A stretch of DNA of 64,000 nt, from NCBI GenBank assembly GCA_965221185.1, contig OZ244866.1:1364001-1428000 (forward strand), read 5' to 3'. The position numbers were made by a program, and so were the translations under genes. The DNA comes from Aldehydirespirator sp965221185. GTDB taxonomy: Bacteria; Actinomycetota; Acidimicrobiia; Acidimicrobiales; Aldehydirespiratoraceae. This document shows, in pieces, positions 35,914 to 44,467 of the stretch. A model generated the notes under the pieces. The model worked only from the letters and a program-made list of their open reading frames with translations, had not been told where the DNA came from and did no database searches. Each line of letters begins with the position of its first letter. Within the stretch, counting starts at the first letter, position 1.

Positions 35914-38133
35914 TCAGGCCAGGTCGAACCGATCGAGGTTCATGACCTTGTGCCACGCCGCCACGAAGTCCTGCACGAACTTCTCCTGGGCGTCGTCTGC
36001 TCCGTAGACCTCGGCGATGGCCCGCAGCTGGGAGTTCGAGCCGAACACGAGGTCGGCTGCGGTGGCTGTCCACTTGAGGGCGCCGGTCTCGCGGTCGCGG
36101 CCCTCGTAGACGTGCTCGGTCTCCGACACCCGCCACTGCGTGCCCATGTCGAGCAGGTTCACGAAGAAGTCGTTGGTCAGCGTCCCGGCACGGTCGGTGA
36201 GCACACCGAGCGACGATCCTGCGGAGTTGGCACCCAGCACACGAAGTCCGCCGGTGAGCACCGTCATCTCCGGCGCCGTCAACGACAGCAGGCTCGCCCG
36301 GTCCACCAGCACCGTCTCGGGGCGGCGCTTGTCACCGGCCCGCCAGTAGTTGCGGAACCCGTCGGCGGTCGGTTCGAGCACCGCGAACGACTCGACGTCG
36401 GTCTGCTCCAGCGAGGCGTCGGTGCGTCCCGGCGAGAACGGAACCGCAACATCGCAGCCGGCGTTGCGGGCCGCCTCCTCGACGGCGGCGCACCCGCCCA
36501 GAACGATCAGATCCGCGAGCGACACCCTCTTTGCACCACCCTGGGAGCGGTTGAACTCGGCCTGGACCTGTTCGAGGGCCGCCAGCACGGCCGACAGCGC
36601 AGAGGGGTCGTTGGCCTCCCAGTGGATCTGGGGGGCGAGCCGGATGCGGGCGCCGTTGGCCCCGCCGCGCATGTCGCTGTCGCGGAACGTCGACGCCGAG
36701 GCCCAGGCGGCCGAGACCAGCCCGGAAGCAGAGAGCCCGGAGTCGAGGATCCTGGCCTTGAGAGCAGCAACGTCGGAGTCGTCGACCAGTTCATGGTCGA
36801 CGGCGGGCACGGGATCCTGCCAGATCAGCTGCTCGTCGGGGACCTCCGGACCCAGATACCGGGCCACCGGCCCCATATCGCGATGGACAAGCTTGAACCA
36901 TGCCCTGGCGAAGGCGTCGGCGAACTCGTCGGGGTTCTCCAGGAAGCGCCGCGAGATCGGCTCGTAGACGGGGTCCATGCGAAGCGAGAGGTCCGTGGTC
37001 AACATCACGGGAGTGTGCCGCTTCGACGGATCGTGAGGATCGGGCACGGTGCCGGCCGCGGCGGGATCGGTGGGAATCCACTGCCACGCACCCGCAGGGC
37101 TCTTCGACAGCTCCCACTCGTAGCCGAACAGGGTCTCGAAGAACGTGTTGTCCCAGGTCACCGGGGTGGGTGTCCATGCGCCCTCGAGCCCGCTCGTGAT
37201 GGCGTCGCCCGCCTTGCCGCTGCCGAAGGTGCTCGTCCAACCGAGGCCCTGCTCCTCCAAGCTGGCGCCCTCGGGCTCGGGGCCGACGTACTGGTCGCCG
37301 TCGGCCGCGCCGTGCGTCTTGCCGAAGGTGTGGCCCCCGGCGATCAGCGCCACCGTCTCGGTGTCGTCCATGGCCATGCGGGCGAACGTCTCGCGGATGT
37401 CGCGTGCCGCCGCCACCGGGTCGGGCCGCCCGTTGGGCCCCTCGGGGTTCACATAGATCAGGCCCATCTGGACTGCGCCCAGCGGGTCGGCGAGCTCCCG
37501 GTCGCCGCTGTAGCGCTCATCGTCGAGCCACCCGGTCTCGGGGCCCCAGTAGATGTCCTCCTCGGGCTCCCACACGTCGGTACGGCCGCCGCCGAAACCG
37601 AACGTCTCCAAGCCCATCGACTCCAGCGCCACGTTCCCGGCGAGGATCATCAGATCGGCCCATGAGATCTTGCGGCCGTACTTCTGCTTGACCGGCCACA
37701 GCACCCGGCGGGACTTGTCGAGGTTGGCGTTGTCGGGCCAGCTGTTGAGCGGCGCGAAGCGGTGCGTGCCCGAGCCGCCCCCGCCCCGCCCGTCATGGAT
37801 GCGGTAGGTGCCGGCGCTGTGCCACGCCATGCGGATCATCAGCGGCCCGTAATGGCCGTAGTCGGCCGGCCACCAGTCCTGTGAGGTGGTCAGCACCTCC
37901 TCGATGTCGGCCTTCACCGCGGCGAGGTCGAGGCTGTTGAACTCCTCCGCGTAGTCGAAGGAGCCGCCCATGGGGTCGGTCAGCGGCGAGTTCTTGTTGA
38001 GAGGCCTCAGGTTCAGCTGCTCGGGCCACCAGTGCTGGTTGGCCAGCGAGCCCATGGCGGCGGGCGCCTCATGCAACACGGGGCACCTGGCGGACGGCGC
38101 TGCTTCGGCAGGGTTGGTGTCTTGGGTGGTCAT
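35914..38133 (-). CDS. katG: Catalase-peroxidase
   Basis: 739 aa, standard two-domain KatG. Distal active site R101, W104, H105 in MIRMAWHSAGTYR. The Tyr and Met of the Trp-Tyr-Met adduct are in GLIYVNPEGPNG and ARMAMDDTE. The proximal His is in GGHTFGKTHG. The enzyme destroys hydrogen peroxide in the cytoplasm using haem. It follows furA by 16 bp on the same strand, the arrangement known from mycobacteria and streptomycetes. Confidence 0.97.
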   Translation of the reverse strand: MTTQDTNPAEAAPSARCPVLHEAPAAMGSLANQHWWPEQLNLRPLNKNSPLTDPMGGSFDYAEEFNSLDLAAVKADIEEVLTTSQDWWPADYGHYGPLMIRMAWHSAGTYRIHDGRGGGGSGTHRFAPLNSWPDNANLDKSRRVLWPVKQKYGRKISWADLMILAGNVALESMGLETFGFGGGRTDVWEPEEDIYWGPETGWLDDERYSGDRELADPLGAVQMGLIYVNPEGPNGRPDPVAAARDIRETFARMAMDDTETVALIAGGHTFGKTHGAADGDQYVGPEPEGASLEEQGLGWTSTFGSGKAGDAITSGLEGAWTPTPVTWDNTFFETLFGYEWELSKSPAGAWQWIPTDPAAAGTVPDPHDPSKRHTPVMLTTDLSLRMDPVYEPISRRFLENPDEFADAFARAWFKLVHRDMGPVARYLGPEVPDEQLIWQDPVPAVDHELVDDSDVAALKARILDSGLSASGLVSAAWASASTFRDSDMRGGANGARIRLAPQIHWEANDPSALSAVLAALEQVQAEFNRSQGGAKRVSLADLIVLGGCAAVEEAARNAGCDVAVPFSPGRTDASLEQTDVESFAVLEPTADGFRNYWRAGDKRRPETVLVDRASLLSLTAPEMTVLTGGLRVLGANSAGSSLGVLTDRAGTLTNDFFVNLLDMGTQWRVSETEHVYEGRDRETGALKWTATAADLVFGSNSQLRAIAEVYGADDAQEKFVQDFVAAWHKVMNLDRFDLA

Positions 38134-38149
38134 GACTGCTCCTTGGCTG

Positions 38150-38659
38150 TTAGGGGAGTGATGGTGTCGATCTCAATTGATCGTGGCCGGCAGGGGCGGA
38201 CGCTTTCTGGCAGGCACCGCAGATGCCCCAGTAGATGACCTCGGCCTCGTCGATGGCGAAGCCGAAGTCGTCGTCGACTTCCAGGCACGGCCGGTAGCCC
38301 GCCGCGCAGTCGACATCGACCATGCGGCCACAGTCGCGACACACCAGATGGTGATGGTTGTCGTCGACGCGGTCCTCGTATCGGGCCGCCGACCGGGCCG
38401 GCTGAATACGCCGGACCAGACCCTTCTCGGCCAGCACGCCCAAGGCGTCGAAAACCGCTTGTCGAGACACCGCCCCGATGCTGGCGCGCACATCGTTGAC
38501 CAGGTCATCGGCGGCGGCATGCGGACGGGCGGACACGGCGTTCAACACGGCCAGCCGCTGAGCAGTCACCCTGATCTCGAGCTCTCTCAACAGCTGCTCG
38601 GCGTCCTCGATCACTCGGCGTCCTCGATCACTCGGCGTCCTGAATTGCGCAGCCACCAT
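38150..38659 (-). CDS. furA: Fur-family regulator of katG (FurA type)
   Basis: 169 aa. Winged HTH at about 25-90 (TAQRLAVLNAV, VSRQAVFDALGVLAEKGLVR). Metal site HHH at 102-104 with CxxC at 107-110 and a second pair CGAC at 147-150. Directly upstream of katG, so it should repress furA-katG and release it under peroxide. ATG 38659 lies 14 bp after a TATAAT, without Shine-Dalgarno; a GTG at residue 16 is an alternative. A 17-bp tandem duplication sits inside codons 7-20. Confidence 0.9.
   Translation of the reverse strand: MVAAQFRTPSDRGRRVIEDAEQLLRELEIRVTAQRLAVLNAVSARPHAAADDLVNDVRASIGAVSRQAVFDALGVLAEKGLVRRIQPARSAARYEDRVDDNHHHLVCRDCGRMVDVDCAAGYRPCLEVDDDFGFAIDEAEVIYWGICGACQKASAPAGHDQLRSTPSLP
38598..38641. 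repeat. 17-bp tandem repeat (2.6 copies) in the start of furA
   Basis: TCGGCGTCCTCGATCAC is repeated exactly at 38598-38614 and 38615-38631, then 10 bases of a third copy. Because 17 is not divisible by 3, each copy is read in a different frame of furA. It looks like a recent slippage event that lengthened or moved the N-terminus. Confidence 0.85.
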
Positions 38660-38670
38660 AGCACTTATTC

Positions 38671-38683
38671 TGGATTATATCCA
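38671..38683 (-). promoter_or_regulatory. furA-katG promoter with operator TGGAT-ATA-ATCCA
   Basis: On the minus strand TGGATATAATCCA is a perfect 5-bp dyad that contains the -10 element TATAAT (38674-38679). The AT-rich surroundings contrast with the genome. Placement over the -10 box fits autorepression by FurA, as known in mycobacteria; the match to any published box is not tested. Confidence 0.65.
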
Positions 38684-38901
38684 AACTTAGATCTTATCTG
38701 GTTCTAGGCTGAATCGAGGACAGTACGGGTCCGTTCAGCGCGTCCGGGGCCTGATGCACGACCTCGCCTGAAGGGTGAGAGCTTGGGATGCGGCTGTAGA
38801 TCTCGCGCCGAGGGGTCATTTGATCGTGATCGACCGCGGCAGTAGCGTCGGTGGACGGTGCTCGGCGTTGGGGCTGGCACATCATTTGGTTCAGGGGGCA
38901 T

Positions 38902-38912
38902 ATTGGACCAAT
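38902..38912. promoter_or_regulatory. Dyad ATTGG-A-CCAAT upstream of the importer operon
   Basis: Perfect 5-bp inverted repeat, 28 bp before the ATPase start at 38941. The same pattern recurs as ATTGG-A-TCAAT at 41395, before the binding-protein gene of the same system. Possible operator for one regulator. Confidence 0.45.
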
Positions 38913-38940
38913 CAGAGGGGAGTTCAGAGGGCGCGGCTTC

Positions 38941-39789
38941 ATGACGATTGGGGACCAGCCGGCGGAGCAGTCAGCCACGGCGCACGGTGGACATCATGGA
39001 CCTGCTGGCTCCGAACTGGTTCTCACTGACGTCGTCAAGGACTTCCCGCTGCGCCGCGAGACGCTGCGAGCCCTCGACAAGATGAGCTTCCACGTCGGGC
39101 AGGGTGAGTTTGTGGCCTTGCTGGGACCCTCTGGTTGCGGCAAGAGCACCGTCCTGCGCCTCGCGGCCGGCCTGGAGGAGCCAACATCGGGCACGGTCAC
39201 CCTCGGAGGCGGGAGCCCTCTGGCAGTGGCCAACCGGCAGGGCCTCGGCGTGGCCTTCCAGGACCACGCGCTGTTGCCCTGGGCCACCGTCCACGCCAAC
39301 ATCGCGATCCCGTTCCACGTGGCCAGAAGGCCCGTCGACAACGAGCGGATCCAGGAGCTCCTCGAGCTCGTCGGCCTCGCCGACTTCGCCAAGGCCCGGC
39401 CCCGTCAGCTCTCCGGAGGCATGCGCCAGCGGACATCGATCGCCCGGGCGCTGGTCCTCGAGCCGGAGATACTGCTGCTCGACGAACCGTTCGGCGCACT
39501 CGATGCGGTCACCAGGCGCCGCCTGAACATCGAGCTGCAGCGCATCTGGACCCGAGACCAGATCAGCACAATGCTTGTGACCCACGCCGTCGACGAGGCG
39601 GTGTTCCTCGCCGACCGGGTCGTGGTGATGAGCGCCCGGCCCGGCCGGGTGCAGATGGTCCGAGAAGTCGACTTCCCGCGCCCCCGCGGGCCGGATCTGC
39701 TTCGCTCACATGAGTTTCATGCACTCGTCGACGAGCTGACCGCATCGCTCGACGCCGAACCCGAGGACAGAGAGCCCGAGGACAGGTGA
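38941..39789 (+). CDS. ABC transporter ATPase, nitrate/sulfonate/taurine type (SsuB/TauB family)
   Basis: 282 aa. Walker A GPSGCGKST, Q-loop FQDHALLPW, signature LSGGMRQR, Walker B LLLDEPFGALD and switch His in VTHAVDEA. The DAVTRRRL and SARPGR motifs are typical of SsuB/TauB/NrtC. ATG 38941 is favoured since upstream codons look non-coding. It is coupled to the permease at 39786 (GTGA overlap). Confidence 0.92.
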   Translation: MTIGDQPAEQSATAHGGHHGPAGSELVLTDVVKDFPLRRETLRALDKMSFHVGQGEFVALLGPSGCGKSTVLRLAAGLEEPTSGTVTLGGGSPLAVANRQGLGVAFQDHALLPWATVHANIAIPFHVARRPVDNERIQELLELVGLADFAKARPRQLSGGMRQRTSIARALVLEPEILLLDEPFGALDAVTRRRLNIELQRIWTRDQISTMLVTHAVDEAVFLADRVVVMSARPGRVQMVREVDFPRPRGPDLLRSHEFHALVDELTASLDAEPEDREPEDR

Positions 39790-40535
39790 CTGAGCGGGCC
39801 CGCAACTTGCTGCTCGGCGCGGTGGGCGTCGGCGTGTTGATGGCCGCGTGGGAGATTGTCGGCCAGACCGGCGTCGGCGGTCGCACGTTCCCGCCCATCA
39901 GTGACGTCATCGAGTATGGCATCGATCCCTCCCGCCGGTCGCTTTTCCAGCGAGCAATAGGAGCCACGTTCCAGTCGGCGTGGCGGGGCTTCGTCATCGG
40001 CTTGGTGTTCTCCGTGGCGATGGCGGGCATCGGCGCGTTGATACCCCTGCTGAAGGAGGGGATCGATCGCTTCGCCGCCTCCGTCCATGCGATCCCGTTG
40101 ATCGCGCTGGGTCCGCTGTTCATCGTGGCTATGAGCCGCGCCAACACCCCGACCGCGATCGCCGCGCTGGCCACCTACTTCCCGGTGTACGTCGCATGCG
40201 TATCCGGATTCGAGGCAGCCTCCCGGGCGCACCTCGACGTGTTCGCAGTGCTCGGGGCCGATCGCAGGACCCGCTTCCGCCGCCTCCAGATGCCGGCCGC
40301 CCTGCCCGCGTTCTCCGACGGGCTGCGGCTTGCCGCGCCTGCGGCCGTGCTCGGCGCGATCCTCGGCGAATGGTTCGGAGCCCCGCGGGGCATCGGGATC
40401 CTGATCGTCAGCTCGATGCAGAACTTCCAGATCAGGCAACTCTGGGCCGCCGCCCTGCTCGCGGCGCTCGTCAGTATGGTCGCCTTCGCATTGTTCGGCG
40501 CCCTCGAGCGCTTCGTCGTGGCCAGGTTCCGGTGA
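39786..40535 (+). CDS. ABC transporter permease (SsuC/TauC family), first
   Basis: 249 aa, about six membrane segments, starting LLLGAVGVGVLMAAWEIV. The coupling loop is AVLGADRRTRFRRLQMPAAL. The GTG overlaps the ATPase stop. Two different permease genes follow the single ATPase, suggesting a heterodimeric channel, less usual for SsuC-type systems, which are often homodimers. Confidence 0.9.
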   Translation: MTERARNLLLGAVGVGVLMAAWEIVGQTGVGGRTFPPISDVIEYGIDPSRRSLFQRAIGATFQSAWRGFVIGLVFSVAMAGIGALIPLLKEGIDRFAASVHAIPLIALGPLFIVAMSRANTPTAIAALATYFPVYVACVSGFEAASRAHLDVFAVLGADRRTRFRRLQMPAALPAFSDGLRLAAPAAVLGAILGEWFGAPRGIGILIVSSMQNFQIRQLWAAALLAALVSMVAFALFGALERFVVARFR

Positions 40536-40542
40536 GGCAGCC

Positions 40543-41391
40543 ATGACAACCCGCTCGACGACCCAGGAGTCGTCGATGTCGGAGCAACCGACGGTCGGGG
40601 AACTGGGGCCCGACGCAGGGCGGGACCCGGGCAGGGCTGTCCTTCATGGAATCAGGTTCCTCGCCACTCGGTACTGGGGCGTGGTCATTCTCGTACTCGT
40701 GTGGCACCTCTACGTCACGCTGTTCGACGTCAACGTCCTCGTGATTCCGAGCCCGGGCTTGGTGTTCGGCGAGCTGGCCACGAACACCGGTCGCTATATC
40801 GACCCGACGATCTCGACGCTGACGGTGGCCGCCGTGGGCGTCGTGGGCGGCACGCTGATGGGAGTGATGCTCGCCTCACTGTCGTGGTTCGCGCGAGCGC
40901 TCAGCGGCATCTTCACCCCGATCGCGGTAATCATCCGCTCCGTGCCGATCGTGGCCATGATCCCCGTCCTCGCCCGGGTGTTCGGCTACCAGCAGCGCAC
41001 CATCCTGGTGATCACCATCGCCATCTCGTTCTTCCCGACGTTCGTCTTCGTCACATCCGGCCTGCGAGCAACACCGCCGGGCAGCGCGGACGTCTTCGCG
41101 GCCCTCGGAGCGAGCCGGATGACCGTATTTCGCCGGCTGGCCCTGCCGTCAGCCGTCCCGAACGGACTCATCGCATTCCGGCTGTCGGCTGCCGATTGTG
41201 TGCTGGCCGCGCTCATCGCCGAGTTCCTCATGGGCACCCAGGGGCTCGGGCACGTCTTCCAGGACACCGTCGGCGACCTAGACATGCTCACCGCGTGGAG
41301 CGCGGCTATTGTGGCCACCATCCTCAGCGTCGCCTTTTTCGTCTTCGCCAAGCGCGTGGAGCGCACCGGGAATGAACGCTGGTTAATCTGA
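40543..41391 (+). CDS. ABC transporter permease (SsuC/TauC family), second
   Basis: 282 aa. The first 30 residues are polar and cytoplasmic; ATG 40576 is an alternative start. Six membrane segments follow, with the coupling loop AALGASRMTVFRRLALPSAV. It follows the first permease by 7 bp. The proteins share family features but only modest identity, consistent with a heterodimer. Confidence 0.9.
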   Translation: MTTRSTTQESSMSEQPTVGELGPDAGRDPGRAVLHGIRFLATRYWGVVILVLVWHLYVTLFDVNVLVIPSPGLVFGELATNTGRYIDPTISTLTVAAVGVVGGTLMGVMLASLSWFARALSGIFTPIAVIIRSVPIVAMIPVLARVFGYQQRTILVITIAISFFPTFVFVTSGLRATPPGSADVFAALGASRMTVFRRLALPSAVPNGLIAFRLSAADCVLAALIAEFLMGTQGLGHVFQDTVGDLDMLTAWSAAIVATILSVAFFVFAKRVERTGNERWLI

Positions 41392-41394
41392 AAC

Positions 41395-41405
41395 ATTGGA
41401 TCAAT
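41395..41405. promoter_or_regulatory. Dyad ATTGG-A-TCAAT in an AT-rich leader
   Basis: Lies in a 65-bp AT-rich stretch (41392-41457) between the second permease and the binding-protein gene. One-base variant of the dyad at 38902. It could mark a second promoter for high expression of the binding protein. Confidence 0.45.
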
Positions 41406-41457
41406 ATTAGAAAAGATAGAAACATTCAAATATAAGATAATGGGAGAAATAGACCTA

Positions 41458-42540
41458 ATGTCTACTACAAGCTCAAGACGGACATTCCTACGAAACACGG
41501 GCTACGGTGCTACTGGGCTCGTTCTCGCACCGTCGTTCTTGGCTGCCTGCAGCGGCACGTCTGAGTCGGACGCGCCAGCGCAGCTCGACCAGATCATTCA
41601 GGCCAACGGATGGATCAACAACGTCGAGTTCGGCGGGATCTGGGTAGCACTCGAGAACGGCTATTTCACGGAGCAGGGCATCGAGGCGACGTTCCTCCAG
41701 GGCGGGCCGAACGCGCCATCGCCACCGGTCGTTGTTGCGTCCGGCGAGGCGCACATAGGCCAGGACCCGAGCATGATCCGCATCTTCCAGGCCATGGCCG
41801 AGGGCGGACACGACTGGGTGCTGTTCGGCACGCAGTTCCAGGTGACCCCGCAGGGCGTCATCTCCTTGCCCGACAAGCCCGTACTTACCGCCGAAGACCT
41901 CGTCGGAATCAAGTTCCTGGGCCAGCCGGGCGCCGAGGCGCTGGTGAAGGCGGCCCTGAAGCTCGGCGGGTTCGACGACACCGACTACGAGTTCATTCCG
42001 GCCGGGTTCACGCCCGAGCCCCTCATGGAGCGGCAGGGCGAGGCGTACTCGGCGTTCCTCACCAACCAGCCGCTCATCCTCGAGGAGCAGGGATACGTCA
42101 ACGGCGAAGACTTCGTGACGGCGACATGGGATGATCTCGGTCTGCCGCTGTACTCCAACGTCATGTTCGCGCCCCGCTCCTATGTGAATGACGAGACGAC
42201 CCGTGACATCCTCGTGCGGTTCATGCGGGCGCTCATCAAGGGATGGGAAGTGAACGAGGACGACCCTGCCTACGCGGCCGGCCTCGCGGTGGACAAGTAC
42301 GGCGTCGATCTCGGCCTCAACCTCAACCAGCAGACCAGGGAGAACGAGACGCAGATCCCGCTCCACCATGGGCCGGTGACCGACGAGAAGGGCCTGTTCT
42401 GGATCGATCCCGATCTGGTCGAGTCTCAGATGTATCCGGCGCTCCAGGCCATCGGCATCGACCCGATGCCGCCATTCGAGGGCCTGATAGACCTGTCGAT
42501 CCTCGAGGACGCATTCGACGGTAAGACCACCATGCGGTAG
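41458..42540 (+). CDS. ABC transporter substrate-binding protein (NMT1/THI5-like, SsuA/TauA type)
   Basis: 360 aa. The N-terminus SSRRTFLRN resembles a Tat signal, followed by a hydrophobic run and lipobox LAAC (Cys31), so probably a Tat-exported lipoprotein. NMT1-like domain: VEFGGIWVALENGYFTEQGI, ASGEAHIGQDPS, GIKFLGQPGAEALVKAALK. The ATG has GGGAGA about 10 bp upstream. Ligands of this family include thiamine precursors, sulfonates and nitriles. The deaminase and dioxygenase that follow point to an amine-bearing ligand. Confidence 0.9.
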   Translation: MSTTSSRRTFLRNTGYGATGLVLAPSFLAACSGTSESDAPAQLDQIIQANGWINNVEFGGIWVALENGYFTEQGIEATFLQGGPNAPSPPVVVASGEAHIGQDPSMIRIFQAMAEGGHDWVLFGTQFQVTPQGVISLPDKPVLTAEDLVGIKFLGQPGAEALVKAALKLGGFDDTDYEFIPAGFTPEPLMERQGEAYSAFLTNQPLILEEQGYVNGEDFVTATWDDLGLPLYSNVMFAPRSYVNDETTRDILVRFMRALIKGWEVNEDDPAYAAGLAVDKYGVDLGLNLNQQTRENETQIPLHHGPVTDEKGLFWIDPDLVESQMYPALQAIGIDPMPPFEGLIDLSILEDAFDGKTTMR

Positions 42541-42544
42541 CGCT

Positions 42545-43534
42545 GTGCGCTCCCTTCGGGATCTGCCCAAAGCACACCTGCATGTGCATCTTGAGGGGTG
42601 CATGCGCCCGGCGACGCTCGCAGATCTCGCGCGACAGCACGGCATGGAGGTGCCGTCGACCAGCGGGTACGGCGACTTCACCGCGTTCTCGGCGATGTAT
42701 ATCGCCGCGTGCGCTGTCCTGCGCCGGCCCGAGGATCTGGCGCGGGTCGTTCACGAAGTGGTCGAGGACGCGGCCAGCGACGGCGCCGTCTGGGTCGAGC
42801 CGTCGTTCGAGCCGCACGTGCACGTCGCGACCTTCGGCAGTGTCGAGGCTGTTATCGAGATCGCCGTCAGCGCGGGGGAGGAGGCCTCCCGGGCGACCGG
42901 CATCGGTATGGGATTCATGGTCGCCTGCGACCGAACCGCCGACCCTGCCAACGCCACCGAATCGGCCAGGGCGGCCGTGAGGTTCGCCGGCTCCGGGGTG
43001 GTGTCGTTCGGCCTTGACAACGACGAGACCCTCGGACCGCCCGAGTGGTTCGAGGAAGCGTTCGCCATCGCCCGCGACGGCGGCCTGCTCTCCACGCCCC
43101 ATGCCGGAGAGCTGGTCGGGCCCCAAAGCGTCCGCGGCGCTCTCGACGCGCTGGGAGCAGACCGCATCTTGCACGGCGTCCGGGCGATCGAGGATCCGGC
43201 GCTGGTCGACCGGCTCGCATCCGACGGCGTCTGCCTCGATGTCTGCCCGACATCGAACCTGCTGCTGTCGGTGGCCGAGTCCCACGACGACCACCCGCTC
43301 GGAGCACTGCTCGACGCAGGAGTACCGTGTAGCGTGAACGCGGATGACTCGCTGCTCTTCGGGTCCAGCCTGCTCGACGAGTACCAGATGTGCCGCGACG
43401 TCTTCGGTTTCGACGACGAGCGCATGGCTTCGATCGCCGGTGCCTCGGTGACGGCGAGTGGAGCGCCCGACGGATTCAAGGCGGCCTCGGCTGCCGCGAT
43501 CGCCGCTTGGGCGACAGAAAATCAACGCAACTAG
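42545..43534 (+). CDS. Adenosine deaminase family protein
   Basis: 329 aa. Zinc ligands HLHVH at 11-15, catalytic Glu in STPHAGELVG near 186, CPTSNLLLSV, and NADDSLLFG near the end. These place it in the adenosine/AMP deaminase family. It has a GTG start 2 bp after the binding-protein stop. Close relative of the gene at 51384, with the same HLHVHxEG start. Exact substrate (adenosine, aminofutalosine, or another amino-purine) cannot be fixed. Confidence 0.88.
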   Translation: MRSLRDLPKAHLHVHLEGCMRPATLADLARQHGMEVPSTSGYGDFTAFSAMYIAACAVLRRPEDLARVVHEVVEDAASDGAVWVEPSFEPHVHVATFGSVEAVIEIAVSAGEEASRATGIGMGFMVACDRTADPANATESARAAVRFAGSGVVSFGLDNDETLGPPEWFEEAFAIARDGGLLSTPHAGELVGPQSVRGALDALGADRILHGVRAIEDPALVDRLASDGVCLDVCPTSNLLLSVAESHDDHPLGALLDAGVPCSVNADDSLLFGSSLLDEYQMCRDVFGFDDERMASIAGASVTASGAPDGFKAASAAAIAAWATENQRN

Positions 43535-43543
43535 GGGGACAAC

Positions 43544-44350
43544 ATGAGATTGGACCAAGTGGGAGTGGTCCCGAAGCGCACTGCCGATCCGAAGGAGGCG
43601 CTGCGTCTGGCCCAGCAGGACGGCGCCGCGATCCTGACCGGGCTGGGCCGCGAAGCCGAGGATGGCCGTCAGGCGGCGATGGCCGTGTTCGGGGACAAGC
43701 TCCTGGCCGTACCCCCGGCGGCCATCGTGAACGAGGGAGGCGACAAGGACCGGCGGCCGAGGGGCCTGACCTACGAGACCCGCTCGAAGTGCCACAGCGA
43801 CGGGTACGCCTACGGCGACAAGTACCCCGACTACATCCTGCTGCTGTGCAACAAGCACAGCGAGGAGGGCGGCGAGTCGTTCCTGGTTGACGGCTACAAG
43901 ATGCTCGAACTGATGGCTGAGGATCCCGAGGTGGGTTGGATACCGCAGGCGCTGAGTACGGTGCCCATCAACCAGACCGAGGCCGGCATGCAGCCCTCCA
44001 CCAGCACGATCGTCAAGACCAGCCCCAAGGGCCGCAAGATGCTGTTGATGGCCAACGAGATAGACCAGCGGCCCCACGACGACAGCACCGACCCGGCCCG
44101 CGATCAAGAGATGCTCGTGAAGTGGCGGGAGACCATCTACGAGGCCACCGACCACATCCCGCACTTCAAGCTGTATCCCGGCGAGGCGTACGTCGTCGAC
44201 AACTATCGGCTGTTCCACGGACGCGAGGCCTACGCCGACATCGACCGCAACATGTGGCGTGTCTGGGTGTGGACCGAGGACTCCGCCTTCGGCCTCCCGG
44301 ACGGGTTGTTGCACTCCGACAGTCGCAACGCCCGGGCCAAGGTCGCCTGA
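43544..44350 (+). CDS. TauD/TfdA family 2-oxoglutarate dioxygenase
   Basis: 268 aa. Iron ligands are His and Asp in KCHSDGYAYGD and the distal His in RLFHGREAY. The 2-oxoglutarate Arg is in RNMWRVWVW. The family hydroxylates next to a heteroatom, releasing sulfite from taurine or an amine/alcohol from ethers and betaines. ATG start 7 bp after the deaminase, so in one operon with the importer. It probably makes the first oxidative cut on the imported compound. Confidence 0.88.
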   Translation: MRLDQVGVVPKRTADPKEALRLAQQDGAAILTGLGREAEDGRQAAMAVFGDKLLAVPPAAIVNEGGDKDRRPRGLTYETRSKCHSDGYAYGDKYPDYILLLCNKHSEEGGESFLVDGYKMLELMAEDPEVGWIPQALSTVPINQTEAGMQPSTSTIVKTSPKGRKMLLMANEIDQRPHDDSTDPARDQEMLVKWRETIYEATDHIPHFKLYPGEAYVVDNYRLFHGREAYADIDRNMWRVWVWTEDSAFGLPDGLLHSDSRNARAKVA

Positions 44351-44467
44351 GCCCGGCGCTCGGCTAGGACCGGCTGTCGACTAGGTCCGGCGCTCGACTA
44401 GGTCCGGCGCTCAGCGAGAACCGGCGCTCGACTAGGTCCGGCTGTGAGCTGGGCCGGGCGGTCAGCT
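44351..44467. repeat. 17-bp tandem array between convergent genes (about 7 units)
   Basis: Degenerate units with consensus GGTCCGGCGCTCGACTA, period 17, starting right after the dioxygenase stop and running past the stop of the SMP-30 gene at 44462. Four of the units contain CTAG, which is a stop codon on both strands. The 17-bp period places these stops in different frames. The core GACTAGGTCCGG is close to GACTAGCTCCGG in the array at 52504. Confidence 0.85.

Noticed and set aside
42323..44314. 663-codon open frame on the minus strand
   Set aside because: Antisense shadow of the deaminase, dioxygenase and binding-protein genes in GC-rich DNA. It has no recognisable motif, while the plus-strand genes have full active sites.
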